Shown: positions 1 through 7,856 of the stretch, in pieces
Layout: each line of letters starts with the position of its first letter
How positions within the stretch are numbered: position 1 is the stretch's first letter
Origin: CAYMAZ01 sp964428185
Lineage (GTDB): Bacteria; Bacteroidota; Bacteroidia; Bacteroidales; DTU049
Direction: 5' to 3'
DNA length: 29,175 nt
NCBI GenBank assembly: GCA_964428185.1
Contig: CAYRXH010000027.1
Span: 1-29,175, forward strand
The notes under the pieces: model-generated
Databases searched by the model: none
What the model saw: the letters and a program-made list of their open reading frames with translations, nothing else
Told to the model about the DNA's origin: nothing
Made by a program: the position numbers and the translations under genes

Positions 1-50
1 TGCTCTGTATCAATCGAGATACATCAGAAGGGATTTTTAGAAGAAAGATA
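1..50 (+). repeat. left copy of a 50-bp terminal inverted repeat
   Basis: Bases 1-50 are identical to the reverse complement of 29123-29172. Beyond base 50 the two copies differ at once, apart from a short A-rich similarity offset by one base. The sequence contains a short hairpin (TGTATC, 6-nt loop, GATACA, about 7-24). Reading + from base 1 the frame is open for 26 codons, to a TGA at 79-81, and the right copy encodes the same peptide in the same frame. This suggests the 3' end of a repeated gene, such as a transposase, whose body lies outside the window. The element itself cannot be identified from 50 bases. Confidence 0.9.
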
Positions 51-72
51 TCAAAAAATTCAGAGTCCTCAA

Positions 73-106
73 TTTTTTTGAAAATATTAGTTCATTTCAA
101 AAAAAA
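73..106. other. AT-rich hairpin upstream of the phosphoesterase relic
   Basis: TTTTTTTGAAA (73-83) pairs with TTTCAAAAAAA (95-105) across an 11-nt loop. It lies between the edge repeat and the ATG at 139. It could terminate transcription entering from outside the window, but the stem is almost all A-T, so this is weak. Confidence 0.3.
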
Positions 107-138
107 GGCAGTACATTTATTTTTTTTAGAAATTACTC

Positions 139-912
139 ATGAAACTGGCTATAATAACGGATATTCATGAAGACAGAGTGAATCTGGTCAAGGCCTTGCG
201 GATGATTGAAAAGGAAGCATGCGATGAAATTGCGTGTCTTGGAGATATTGTGGGGTTCAGTACCCCGTTTTAAAAATATCATGAAACCCGTGATGCCAAT
301 GAATGCATCAAACTGGTCAGGGAACATGCAAAATATGTGGTTGCGGGCAATCATGATCATTATGCCATTCGGAAACTTCCATCTGTTGTTCCTGGTTTTG
401 ATTTGCCTGAAAATTGGTACAGTTTGTCATTTCAGCAGCGTTTTGCAGTTGCAGGTCATGGGCTGTGGTTATATGAAGAGAATGAACTTTCAGCATTGCT
501 GACAGAAGAATCTGCCGACTGGATCAGTAAACTGCCGGAACAAATACTTATTCCTGCAGGAGAAAGCACTATTCTGCTCAGCCATTTTCTGAGTCCTGAT
601 ATCACAGGGATAACAACAAATTTTTTGGTTAAAACCAGAGATTTTTCTTCACATCTTGAGCTAATGAACGAGCATCATGCGCATCTGGCTTTTTTCGGTC
701 ATACGCATCAGTGTGGACTTTTTGTGGTGATGAAAGGAAATGGAGTCCCTTTTATACAGAAAAAAATTAAAATTTCACCACTGCTTTGCGGAGGAGGAGT
801 ACCTGCACTTGCCTCCTCATCAGGCTTTTCAGGGTTCGCAGTGTGTGATACTGAAAAACAAATTATTAAGGTTGTTTCAGTAAATTCAGGGTTAAAATTA
901 CTTCAGACATAA
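139..912 (+). pseudogene. calcineurin-like metallophosphoesterase, broken by an in-frame TAA
   Basis: Read from the ATG at 139 this frame encodes a complete small metallophosphoesterase of about 257 residues. The metal-binding motifs occur in the right order: D-x-H near the N-terminus (ITDIHED), GD (CLGDIVGF), GNHD (VVAGNHDHY, about 346-372), a later histidine (LLSHFLS) and GHTH (FFGHTHQ, about 697-717). Codon 45 (271-273) is TAA, in frame, between the GD and GNHD motifs. No frameshift is present, and the frame reopens to a TAA at 910-912. A product restarting at 337 would lack the D-x-H and GD motifs and should be inactive. The next gene begins only a few bases later, so the two probably formed an operon. 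The substrate is unknown; the family includes protein phosphatases and nucleotide phosphodiesterases. Confidence 0.8.
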
Positions 913-936
913 ATTTTGAAAACATATTCTGGTTTT

Positions 937-3777
937 ATGTTTCAGTTTTTTATGAAAATAATTCTTCCGGCAGTTATTGCGGTCATTCTTTTTGTACTGA
1001 CCTTGTTTTATATTGTCATTCCTGTTTTTGAACAGGCAATTATGGACAGAAAAAGGGAAATGATCAAGGAACTGACAAATTCAGCAAGTAGTATTCTGGA
1101 AAAATATTACACCGACGAAACCGAAGGAATACTTGACAGAGAATAGGCTCAGCTGACTGCAATTTCAAGAATTCAGTATCTCAGATATGGGGATGATAAC
1201 AAGGATTATTTCTGGATTACAGATATGCATACTACAATGATCATGCATCCCTATGTTCCCGAGCTCAACGGAACTGATCTCACTGATTATGAAGACTCTC
1301 ACAGCAAGAAAATGTTTGTTGAATTTGTGCGTGAAGTGGAAGACGACGGGCATGGGTTTGTTGAATATATGTGGCAATGGAAAGATGATTCAGCCCATGT
1401 GGTACCAAAGCTATCCTATGTTAAAAAATTCGATCCCTGGGGATGGATTATCGGAACTGGCATTTATATTGAGGATGTGAGAAAACAAATTTCTGAACTC
1501 TCCTCGCGTTTGTTATATATCAGTATCATTATTGCTTCAATTGTTGCATTAATTCTTACTTTTATTTCTCTTCAGTCATTCAGAATCGAGAAGAGAAGAC
1601 TCAGGGCAGAGCAGAATCTTCAGGAATCGAGGGAAAAGTATCGTTCTCTTGTTGAGGCTCCAACAGAAGGATTGGTTATGATCAGTGATAACAGAATTAT
1701 TTTTGCCAATGCTGTCTTTCTGTAGATGGCAGAAATGAACAGTGAAGAACTTACTGAAATGAAGTGGCAGGATGTATTTGTTTTATCAGATGAGATGAGA
1801 GAACAGATAGAGAATGGACATACTGACATAGATACAACTCCCTTTGAAAGTGAAATTATTTTGCCGGATAACAGAAAACGGGATGCTTTGATGACAATCA
1901 GCCCCATCTTGTTTTATGGCAAGAGAGCTGTTATTTTTTCCATCAAGGACATCAGTTCTGACATTTTGCTGAAACGTAAGTTGCATGAAAGCAGGGAGCG
2001 GTTTAAAGCCTTGATGGATAAACTGAATGCGGGAATTTTTCGTACCACTCTTGATTCACGGGGAAGATTTATCGAAGCAAATGAAACTGTTCTGCAACTT
2101 TTGGGTTTTGAAGAGGGTGAGCAATTGAAAGGAAAATATATTATTGTTTTTTTCGCGGAAGAAGAAGACAAGAGAAATTTCAGAAATAAGCTGCTGGAAT
2201 CTGGATTTGTCAGAAATCAGGTAATTCGGTTGTTGAAAAGTAACGGAAGTATTGTCCATGCGATGGTGTCGCTTGCAGTTATCGCAGATGATGTTGGTGT
2301 TGCAGCATGGTGTGACGGAATTATTGAACCTGTCAATGCGATCAATTCAGCCGCTGCCGGAGCAGGGACTGTCATTAATCTGGAAGAACTTAGGGCTATG
2401 TTGTTGAATATGAACACAGAAAGGTTTGTTCGCCCGCTTCAGGCTGTGCCCCATGGTTACAGTATAACTGAGGCAGCTCATTTAATGAATTCCCTTGATA
2501 GAAGATATTTGCTGGTGACGGATCAGGAAAGTAACATTCTTGGCTATGTGACAGATCATCAACTTGCAGTTGTCATGACTGTTGATCAAAATTCAGATGC
2601 AACAAGCGGAGTGTATTCTGTCATGAATGCACTTGTACCTATTATTTCTTTATCTTCCACTATGATTGATGCGAGAAAAAAGTTCAGGGAGACAAACAGT
2701 GATCTGTTGTTAGTGATAGGAGAGCAGAAAAAGCCTGTGGGAGTGATTTGTTCTACAGATTTAATTGAAACGGATGAGATGAAGATCATCCGCTTGCTTG
2801 CTGAAATGACTGAACCCAGAAGTGTTGATTCGCTGAAGAAAGTCCGAAAGGAATTTGTTTATATCATTGCTTCTCTGGTTACACATAATATCCATTACTC
2901 TGTTGTTTTACAACTTTTATCAGAAGCATTTGATGCTGTAACAAGATGTCTGTTTGAACTGGCATTTAAGGAAATGGGCACACCTCCCGTTGATTTTGCA
3001 ATGATTGTTATGGGGAGCGAGGGGAGAAAGGAACAAACCCTGAGTACAGATCAGGATCATGCATTTATTATTGATGATTCGGAAGGGATGAGTCAGGAAG
3101 TATCAGATTGGTTTCTCAGACTTGGCAAATGGATGAGTTTGGCTCTGAATGAAGTCGGTTACCGTTTGTGTAAGGGAGATAATATGGCTTTGAATCCTAA
3201 GTGGAATCAGCCCCTAAGCGTATGGAAAAACTATTTTACCACATGGATTAATAACGGACAGTCCAAAGTTTTGCTGGAGATTAATATTTTCTTTAATTTT
3301 TGCCTCTGTTATGGCAAAAAGGAATTGCCAGAAAGCCTGCAGTCTCATATCTCCGAAACTTCGTCAATGAATCCTGCATACCTTCATCATCTTGCAAGAA
3401 ACACTGTTCAGGCAAGATTAACAGTGGGAGAAGTTCATGATATTAAAGATACTGTAGCAGCAATTGTCAATTTTGCAAGAATTTATGCCTTGCAGCAGGG
3501 GATTAATGAGAAGAACACAGTTCAGCGTTTTGAAAAGCTTGTTGAAGCAGGAGTGATGAAAGAGAATTCAGTTGCTGAAGGCAGGAAGGCTCTGGAGTTT
3601 CATACAGGATTGCGGCTCAGGCATCAGGCAAAACGTATTCTGAATGATGAACCTCCTGATAATCAAATACAAGCAAAACAACTTACTGAATTTGAGCAGG
3701 CAGTGTTGAAAAAAGCTGTCTCCACCATTTCAGCGATGCTGAGTAAACTGAATTTTGATTTCAGATTGGGGATTTAG
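937..3777 (+). pseudogene. Cache-PAS-PAS-CBS-DUF294 sensor protein, broken by two in-frame TAG codons
   Basis: One frame runs from ATG 937 (a TTG at 916 is also possible) to TAG 3775-3777, about 946 residues, interrupted by TAG at 1144-1146 (codon 70) and 1723-1725 (codon 263). Domains continue across both stops: an N-terminal membrane helix, a periplasmic single Cache domain (YFWITDMH; FDPWGWIIGTGIYIEDV), a second helix at about codons 190-215, PAS at 232-340, a second PAS at 351-460, a CBS pair at about 490-618, a GlnD-like DUF294 nucleotidyltransferase (GSEGRKE with D-x-D shortly after, about codons 692-708) and the DUF294 C-terminal domain. Such proteins are commonly encoded beside VC_2705-type symporters, as here, and probably sense a solute. 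The last 683 codons are open, so a shorter cytosolic PAS-CBS-DUF294 protein could still be made from an internal start. Confidence 0.8.
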
Positions 3778-4084
3778 GGGTATAAAGGTATAAAATCACG
3801 AATCATGCTCCAAAGGAGTCCCCTTGGGAAAGTAGAATAATGCTCCAAAAGAATCTCTATGGGAAATATTGAAGTTTTTTTACCAGTCACATGCAATCTT
3901 ATCACATCACATCACAAAGTGATAAATAGTGATCCCCTTCCCATAGGGAAGCCTCTGGCTTGAGAAATGGAAGCCTTTGGCTTAATCTTAAAATCAACTA
4001 ATATTCCAGTTTTAATAAAAGTTTAGAGTATTTAACAATCAATTTCTAATACCTGAGTGATGTTTCATAGGAAGATACCTGAAT
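3778..4084. repeat. non-coding spacer with clustered short repeats
   Basis: No gene is seen. An imperfect direct repeat starts at 3805 and again at 3840 (ATGCTCCAAA, then GGAGTCCCCTTGGGAAA or AGAATCTCTATGGGAAA). TCACA units are repeated at about 3902-3915. CTTCCC-ATA-GGGAAG forms a perfect hairpin at about 3937-3951. GAAGCCTCTGGCTT (3948-3961) is nearly repeated as GAAGCCTTTGGCTT (3970-3983). Several units contain CCAAAGG/CCTTGG-type inverted arms. This looks like a small interspersed repeat cluster, but I do not recognise the family. Confidence 0.55.
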
Positions 4085-4118
4085 AAAAAAGAGCATGGGA
4101 TTTTCCGTGCTCTTTTTT
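4085..4118 (-). terminator. bidirectional Rho-independent terminator
   Basis: AAAAAAGAGCA and TGCTCTTTTTT flank an inner loop with GG/CC pairs (4085-4118). The stem is GC-containing, and both strands end in a run of T. It lies 22 bases past the symporter stop codon (- strand) and also follows the sensor relic (+ strand), so it can serve both. Confidence 0.85.
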
Positions 4119-4140
4119 AAAAAAACATTGAATCTGTTAA

Positions 4141-6051
4141 TTATGATTCAATTTGCTTTGCTTTATTTTTCTGGGAGAGCAGAGAAACAATGATCAATGC
4201 TAGGAACGAAGCCGGAATTGAGAAGATGCCGGGATTATCAATTGGAAGAATTGCATCTGCAGGATTCAGTCCGTATTTTTCGAACATAGAAGGTGATATC
4301 AGAATTAGTCCAACCGAAGTAATAATTCCAGTGATAATTGAAACGGACACACCATTGGATGTTGTTTTTTTCCAGAAGAGAATCATCAGGATTGCAGGAA
4401 GGTTGGCAGAAGCTGCTACGGCAAAAGCAAGACTGACAAGAAAGGAAACATTCATTCCTTTGAACAGAATGCCAAGTAGAATGGCCACAAGGCCAACGCC
4501 AAATGCTGCAATTTTGCCGGCCCTTACCTTAGCCGCGTCAGACATATTTTTCTTCAGATAGTTATCGATGAAGTCGTGAGCAATGGCTCCTGACGAGGCA
4601 ATAATTAGCCCGGCAACTGTACCCAACACCGTGGCAAAGGCAATTGCAGTGATGAATGAAAACAATCCGATTCCGAAATATTTGGCGAGCAGAGGGCTGG
4701 CCATATTTGAGCTTTCAACATCGATGACACCGTTTATCATAGCACCGAGCCCCATATAAAGGGTGAGAATATAGAAAAATCCTATGGCTGCAATTGCAAC
4801 AATGGTAGACTTTCGAGCATCGCGCTGACTTGGAACGGTATAGTATCTGATGAGTACATGTGGAAGAGCCGAAGTGCCGAAAAACAATGCAAGCATCAGA
4901 GAGATGAAATTGATTTTCTGCCATAATGTGGCACCTTCCAGTTTGAGCAAAAGACCTGGCTTCAATATATCGGTGCCTGAAGTAGGATTCTGGCTCCAGA
5001 CATTGACTTTATCATCTCCGTCTGTAAATGTATGTTTAGCATATAGAATAACTTCGCTGTTGCCAAGTCTTTCAAAAAAGCTAAAGGGATTGAGTCCTCC
5101 GGTGCTATCAACCTCCTGTCCTTTTTCCACAATTTTGCTAAGGTGGCCAACTTGATAAAACTTCCTGTCAGATTTAGGTGCTCCATTGTACAATGTTCCT
5201 TCGGGGGTGTGAACAATAGAAAGCATCTCGAGCAGTTCATAACCGCTATCTGTGCTTACTACCTGAAACCAACGTTCAAGTCCTTCCCAGATAATTTTTG
5301 CATATTGATTGTCCCCATCTTGGAGAGTGTACAAAATTTCAGCCTGAACAGTGCTATCACTTATAATAAGTTGATCGTTTTCCATGCTTGCATGAATCAC
5401 AGCTCCCCTGTGATAATCAGGAGATGGATTGAGTTTAAGCCCGTTATTAAGAATATACGCTGTGAGCATTACTGAGGAAATAATTAAAAGAGCCCCTTTA
5501 ATAAATTGAACATAGGTTGTTGAGGTCATCCCTGCAGTAGCAACAATGAGGATAACAATAGACCCTACTATGAGCACGCCTATATAATGGGGTAGCCCTA
5601 GTAGTGGAACGACAAGGTCGCCTGCTCCAACCATTTGAGGGATCAGATAGAAAATTGATACAATCAGAGTTGAAATTGCAGCTGTGAGTTTTATTGACCT
5701 TGAATTGAATTTGGCATCCAGAGCATCAGTGAATGTGTACTTGCCAAGTCTCTTCAGCGGTTCGGCTACAATAAACAGTGCAACCACCCAGCCTGCAAGA
5801 TAACCAATTGAATAAATAAAACCATCATAGCCAGAAAATGCAATCATGCCGCTTATTCCAAGAAATGATGCAGCTGACAGATAATCACCTGCAAAAGCGA
5901 TCCCGTTGACAGCATAGTGAATTGAACCTCCAGCAGCATAATATCCGGATGCTGATCTTGTTTTTCGGGCTAAATAAAATGAAATCCCGAGAACCAGTGC
6001 AACAAATGTTACAAAGATCAGAATTGCCCATATAGATACATCATAAATCAT
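4141..6051 (-). CDS. sodium:solute symporter, VC_2705-type (acetate-permease-like)
   Basis: This 636-residue inner-membrane transporter belongs to the solute:sodium symporter (SSF) family. The N-terminal core is typical (FYLARKTRSASGYYAAGGSIHYAVNGIAFAGDYLSAASFLGI), as is the GTSALPHVLIRYYTVPSQRDARKS segment. It resembles ActP and the VC_2705 subfamily, which works with a small DUF4212 subunit, and that subunit is encoded just upstream. About 170 residues of polar sequence (roughly 205-375) are inserted between membrane helices in the middle of the protein, making it longer than usual SSF members (about 550). The start at 6051 has a strong AGGAGG site that overlaps the stop codon of the upstream gene. 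The substrate is not determinable; short organic acids are typical for this branch. A terminator follows at 4085-4118. Confidence 0.9.
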   Translation of the reverse strand: MIYDVSIWAILIFVTFVALVLGISFYLARKTRSASGYYAAGGSIHYAVNGIAFAGDYLSAASFLGISGMIAFSGYDGFIYSIGYLAGWVVALFIVAEPLKRLGKYTFTDALDAKFNSRSIKLTAAISTLIVSIFYLIPQMVGAGDLVVPLLGLPHYIGVLIVGSIVILIVATAGMTSTTYVQFIKGALLIISSVMLTAYILNNGLKLNPSPDYHRGAVIHASMENDQLIISDSTVQAEILYTLQDGDNQYAKIIWEGLERWFQVVSTDSGYELLEMLSIVHTPEGTLYNGAPKSDRKFYQVGHLSKIVEKGQEVDSTGGLNPFSFFERLGNSEVILYAKHTFTDGDDKVNVWSQNPTSGTDILKPGLLLKLEGATLWQKINFISLMLALFFGTSALPHVLIRYYTVPSQRDARKSTIVAIAAIGFFYILTLYMGLGAMINGVIDVESSNMASPLLAKYFGIGLFSFITAIAFATVLGTVAGLIIASSGAIAHDFIDNYLKKNMSDAAKVRAGKIAAFGVGLVAILLGILFKGMNVSFLVSLAFAVAASANLPAILMILFWKKTTSNGVSVSIITGIITSVGLILISPSMFEKYGLNPADAILPIDNPGIFSIPASFLALIIVSLLSQKNKAKQIES

Positions 6052-6053
6052 AA

Positions 6054-6329
6054 TTATACCTCCTTATTCATTTTATCTTCATAACCAGAACATACCATAT
6101 GATAAACCCATCCCATGATGATGGCAATGATGATCAGACCAAATCCATACACTATGGCAAGGTTCAGTCCGAATGCAATCTGTTTGCCCATCAGTTCCGG
6201 CTCAAATATTCCAATGGTAGTGAAGCCTGCATAAATAAGCAGGTAAATAAAAAAAAGTTTGATTCCGAGAGATGCCTTTTTCTTTGAGGCTTTATCCTCA
6301 GCAAGCTTTGCAGCTGGTCCGTGTAACAT
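6054..6329 (-). CDS. DUF4212 small subunit of solute:sodium symporter
   Basis: This 91-residue protein has two hydrophobic helices (about 24-42 and 53-75). It has the layout of the VC_2704-like / DUF4212 family, whose members are encoded directly upstream of VC_2705-type symporters and are taken to be an accessory subunit. The start at 6329 is supported by AGGAGG seven bases upstream. Its stop codon is 2 nt from the symporter ATG, and the symporter ribosome binding site sits inside its last codons, so the two should be translationally coupled. A possible -7 box (TACTTTTG on the - strand, 6370-6377) lies about 40 bases upstream without a clear -33 box. This would fit activator-dependent expression. 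Confidence 0.88.
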   Translation of the reverse strand: MLHGPAAKLAEDKASKKKASLGIKLFFIYLLIYAGFTTIGIFEPELMGKQIAFGLNLAIVYGFGLIIIAIIMGWVYHMVCSGYEDKMNKEV

Positions 6330-6478
6330 AAAATTCCTCCTTTTTTTAAGTTCAGAAATTATTAATTGCCAAAAGTAACTAATAAAGTTTTAAAAATAAG
6401 ACTAAGAAAGTTGTAAAGTAACATTGTTTTTTATCAAATTTATAAAAATCATCTATTTTTGTAAAAAAATTATCTTGC

Positions 6479-7168
6479 ATGAAATTTAATCAAGAAGTTA
6501 ATTGTGATAAATGCCAAATGGGTTGCGATATTTTCAGGGCTTTATCCAGTAAGGGTAGGGATTATGCTGATATCAATCCAATACATGTTTCCTACAAGAG
6601 ACATGAAATTATTTGTAAACAGGGAAATCAGGTGATACATGCAACCTATCTTTTAAAGGGTACAGTAAAATTATACGTTGAAGGTTTAAACAACAGAAAT
6701 ATTATTTTATTCATATTGAAGCCACATAGTTACATCGGTTTTCTGTCCTATTTTGAAAACCCTGTATTCAACTATTCTGTTTCTGCTCTTGAAGACAGTG
6801 AGATATGTATGATTGACGTGAATTTTATTAAAAAACTCTATGTTGAAAATCCTGATTTTCTCATAAAACAGAATGAGGTACTTGGAAAATCTATTGCTTC
6901 AATTATGAAAAAGATTATTACCCTCAATCAGAAAAATATCAGAGGGCGGTTTGCAGATAGTTTGCTCTATTTGTCGAAACTTCATAATGACTTGACATTT
7001 AACATGTTATTAACCAGAAAAGAATTGGGTGAGTTGTCAGCAATTTCAGAGGAAAACACTGTAAGGTTACTTACTGAATTGAAAAAAGAAGGAATTATTG
7101 ATGTTCAGGGAAAACAAATATCAATACTGGATGAAAAGCTTCTGAAAAAAATCAGTGAAGTTGGATAG
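6479..7168 (+). CDS. Crp/Fnr-family transcription regulator with FNR-like cysteines
   Basis: This 229-residue protein has a cyclic-nucleotide-binding-like beta-roll (about 25-125), a dimerisation helix and a C-terminal winged helix (RKELGELSAISEENTVRLLTELKKEGII). The N-terminus carries C9-x2-C12-x3-C16. A further cysteine, C110, sits in the segment ALEDSEIC, which lines up with E. coli FNR ALETAMVC, where the fourth cluster ligand C122 lies. This makes a [4Fe-4S] oxygen or redox sensor plausible, but that is inference. C46 is an additional cysteine. The gene is divergent from the symporter pair and shares its 149-bp upstream region, so that pair is the obvious candidate target. TATTTTTG at 6454-6461 may be its -7 box. 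No Shine-Dalgarno is evident. Confidence 0.88.
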   Translation: MKFNQEVNCDKCQMGCDIFRALSSKGRDYADINPIHVSYKRHEIICKQGNQVIHATYLLKGTVKLYVEGLNNRNIILFILKPHSYIGFLSYFENPVFNYSVSALEDSEICMIDVNFIKKLYVENPDFLIKQNEVLGKSIASIMKKIITLNQKNIRGRFADSLLYLSKLHNDLTFNMLLTRKELGELSAISEENTVRLLTELKKEGIIDVQGKQISILDEKLLKKISEVG

Positions 7169-7180
7169 TATTGATGTTGC

Positions 7181-7822
7181 TTACTTCTTTTGAAGGAAGG
7201 AACAAACATCGGTTAATCCGCAATTCTGACAATGGGGATTTCTTGCGGTACAAACATACCTTCCATGCAAAATTAGCCAATGGTGTAAAGATGATAATAT
7301 CTGATGATCTATAACATTGTCAACAATTTGCTTTTCAACAGCCAAAGGAGTTGTTGCTTTCTTGTTGACAATGCCAATCCTGTGAGAAACTCTGAATACA
7401 TGGGTGTCAACAGCCAGAACGGCTTCATCCTGAAGAACAGATAGCAGCACATGGGCTGTTTTCCTTCCTATACCAGGGAGGGTTGTCAGTGTTTTCACAT
7501 CACGAGGTAAGTAACCCTTATATGTGCTTATAACAGTTTTTGCAAGCTCACTGAGATGTCTGGATTTGTTGTTCGGATATGAGCAGCTTTTTATGAAATG
7601 GAAAATTTCTTCTGTTGAAGCGGCAGCCAATTCCCTGAAGCCAGGGTATTTTTGAAATAATGGTGGAGTAATTATATTGACTCTCTTATCAGTGCATTGT
7701 GCCGAGAGTATGGTAGCCACAGCAAGTTCATATTCGTTTTTATACTGCAGCTCTGTTTTAGGAGCAGGCAAATGAACTTTGAAATAATCAATGATGAACT
7801 GAAGTTTTTGTTTTCTGTTCAT
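7181..7822 (-). CDS. nth: endonuclease III (DNA glycosylase/AP lyase)
   Basis: This 213-residue protein is the normal length for endonuclease III, which removes oxidised pyrimidines in base-excision repair. The helix-hairpin-helix LPGIGRKTAHVLLS contains the catalytic lysine (K121). The catalytic aspartate is D139 in AVDTHVFRV. The C-terminal iron-sulfur loop is intact: C191-x6-C198-x2-C201-x5-C207. The start at 7822 is 34 bases from the start of the divergent subtilase, and the promoter of that gene overlaps the first codons of nth. It is convergent with the FNR-like gene, 12 bases away, with no terminator visible between them. Confidence 0.97.
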   Translation of the reverse strand: MNRKQKLQFIIDYFKVHLPAPKTELQYKNEYELAVATILSAQCTDKRVNIITPPLFQKYPGFRELAAASTEEIFHFIKSCSYPNNKSRHLSELAKTVISTYKGYLPRDVKTLTTLPGIGRKTAHVLLSVLQDEAVLAVDTHVFRVSHRIGIVNKKATTPLAVEKQIVDNVIDHQILSSLHHWLILHGRYVCTARNPHCQNCGLTDVCSFLQKK

Positions 7823-7838
7823 TATTCTTTTATATTTG
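7807..7838 (+). promoter_or_regulatory. Bacteroidota-type promoter for the subtilase gene
   Basis: TTTG (7807-7810), a 20-nt spacer and TATATTTG (7831-7838) match the Bacteroidota sigma consensus TTTG-N19/21-TAnnTTTG. Transcription would begin near 7845. This rules out the ATG at 7836 and supports the ATG at 7857. The promoter lies inside the first codons of nth. Confidence 0.7.
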
Positions 7839-7856
7839 CATGGTCAAAGGAATTTT

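Noticed and set aside
337..912. Treating 337-912 as a complete 191-residue phosphoesterase
   Set aside because: The first two metal motifs lie upstream in the same frame beyond the TAA at 271-273, so this is the tail of a broken gene.
937..3777. Recoding of TAG as an amino acid
   Set aside because: TAG is the normal terminator of several intact genes in the window (for example at 7168, 9440, 14161 and 18337), so a general reassignment does not fit.
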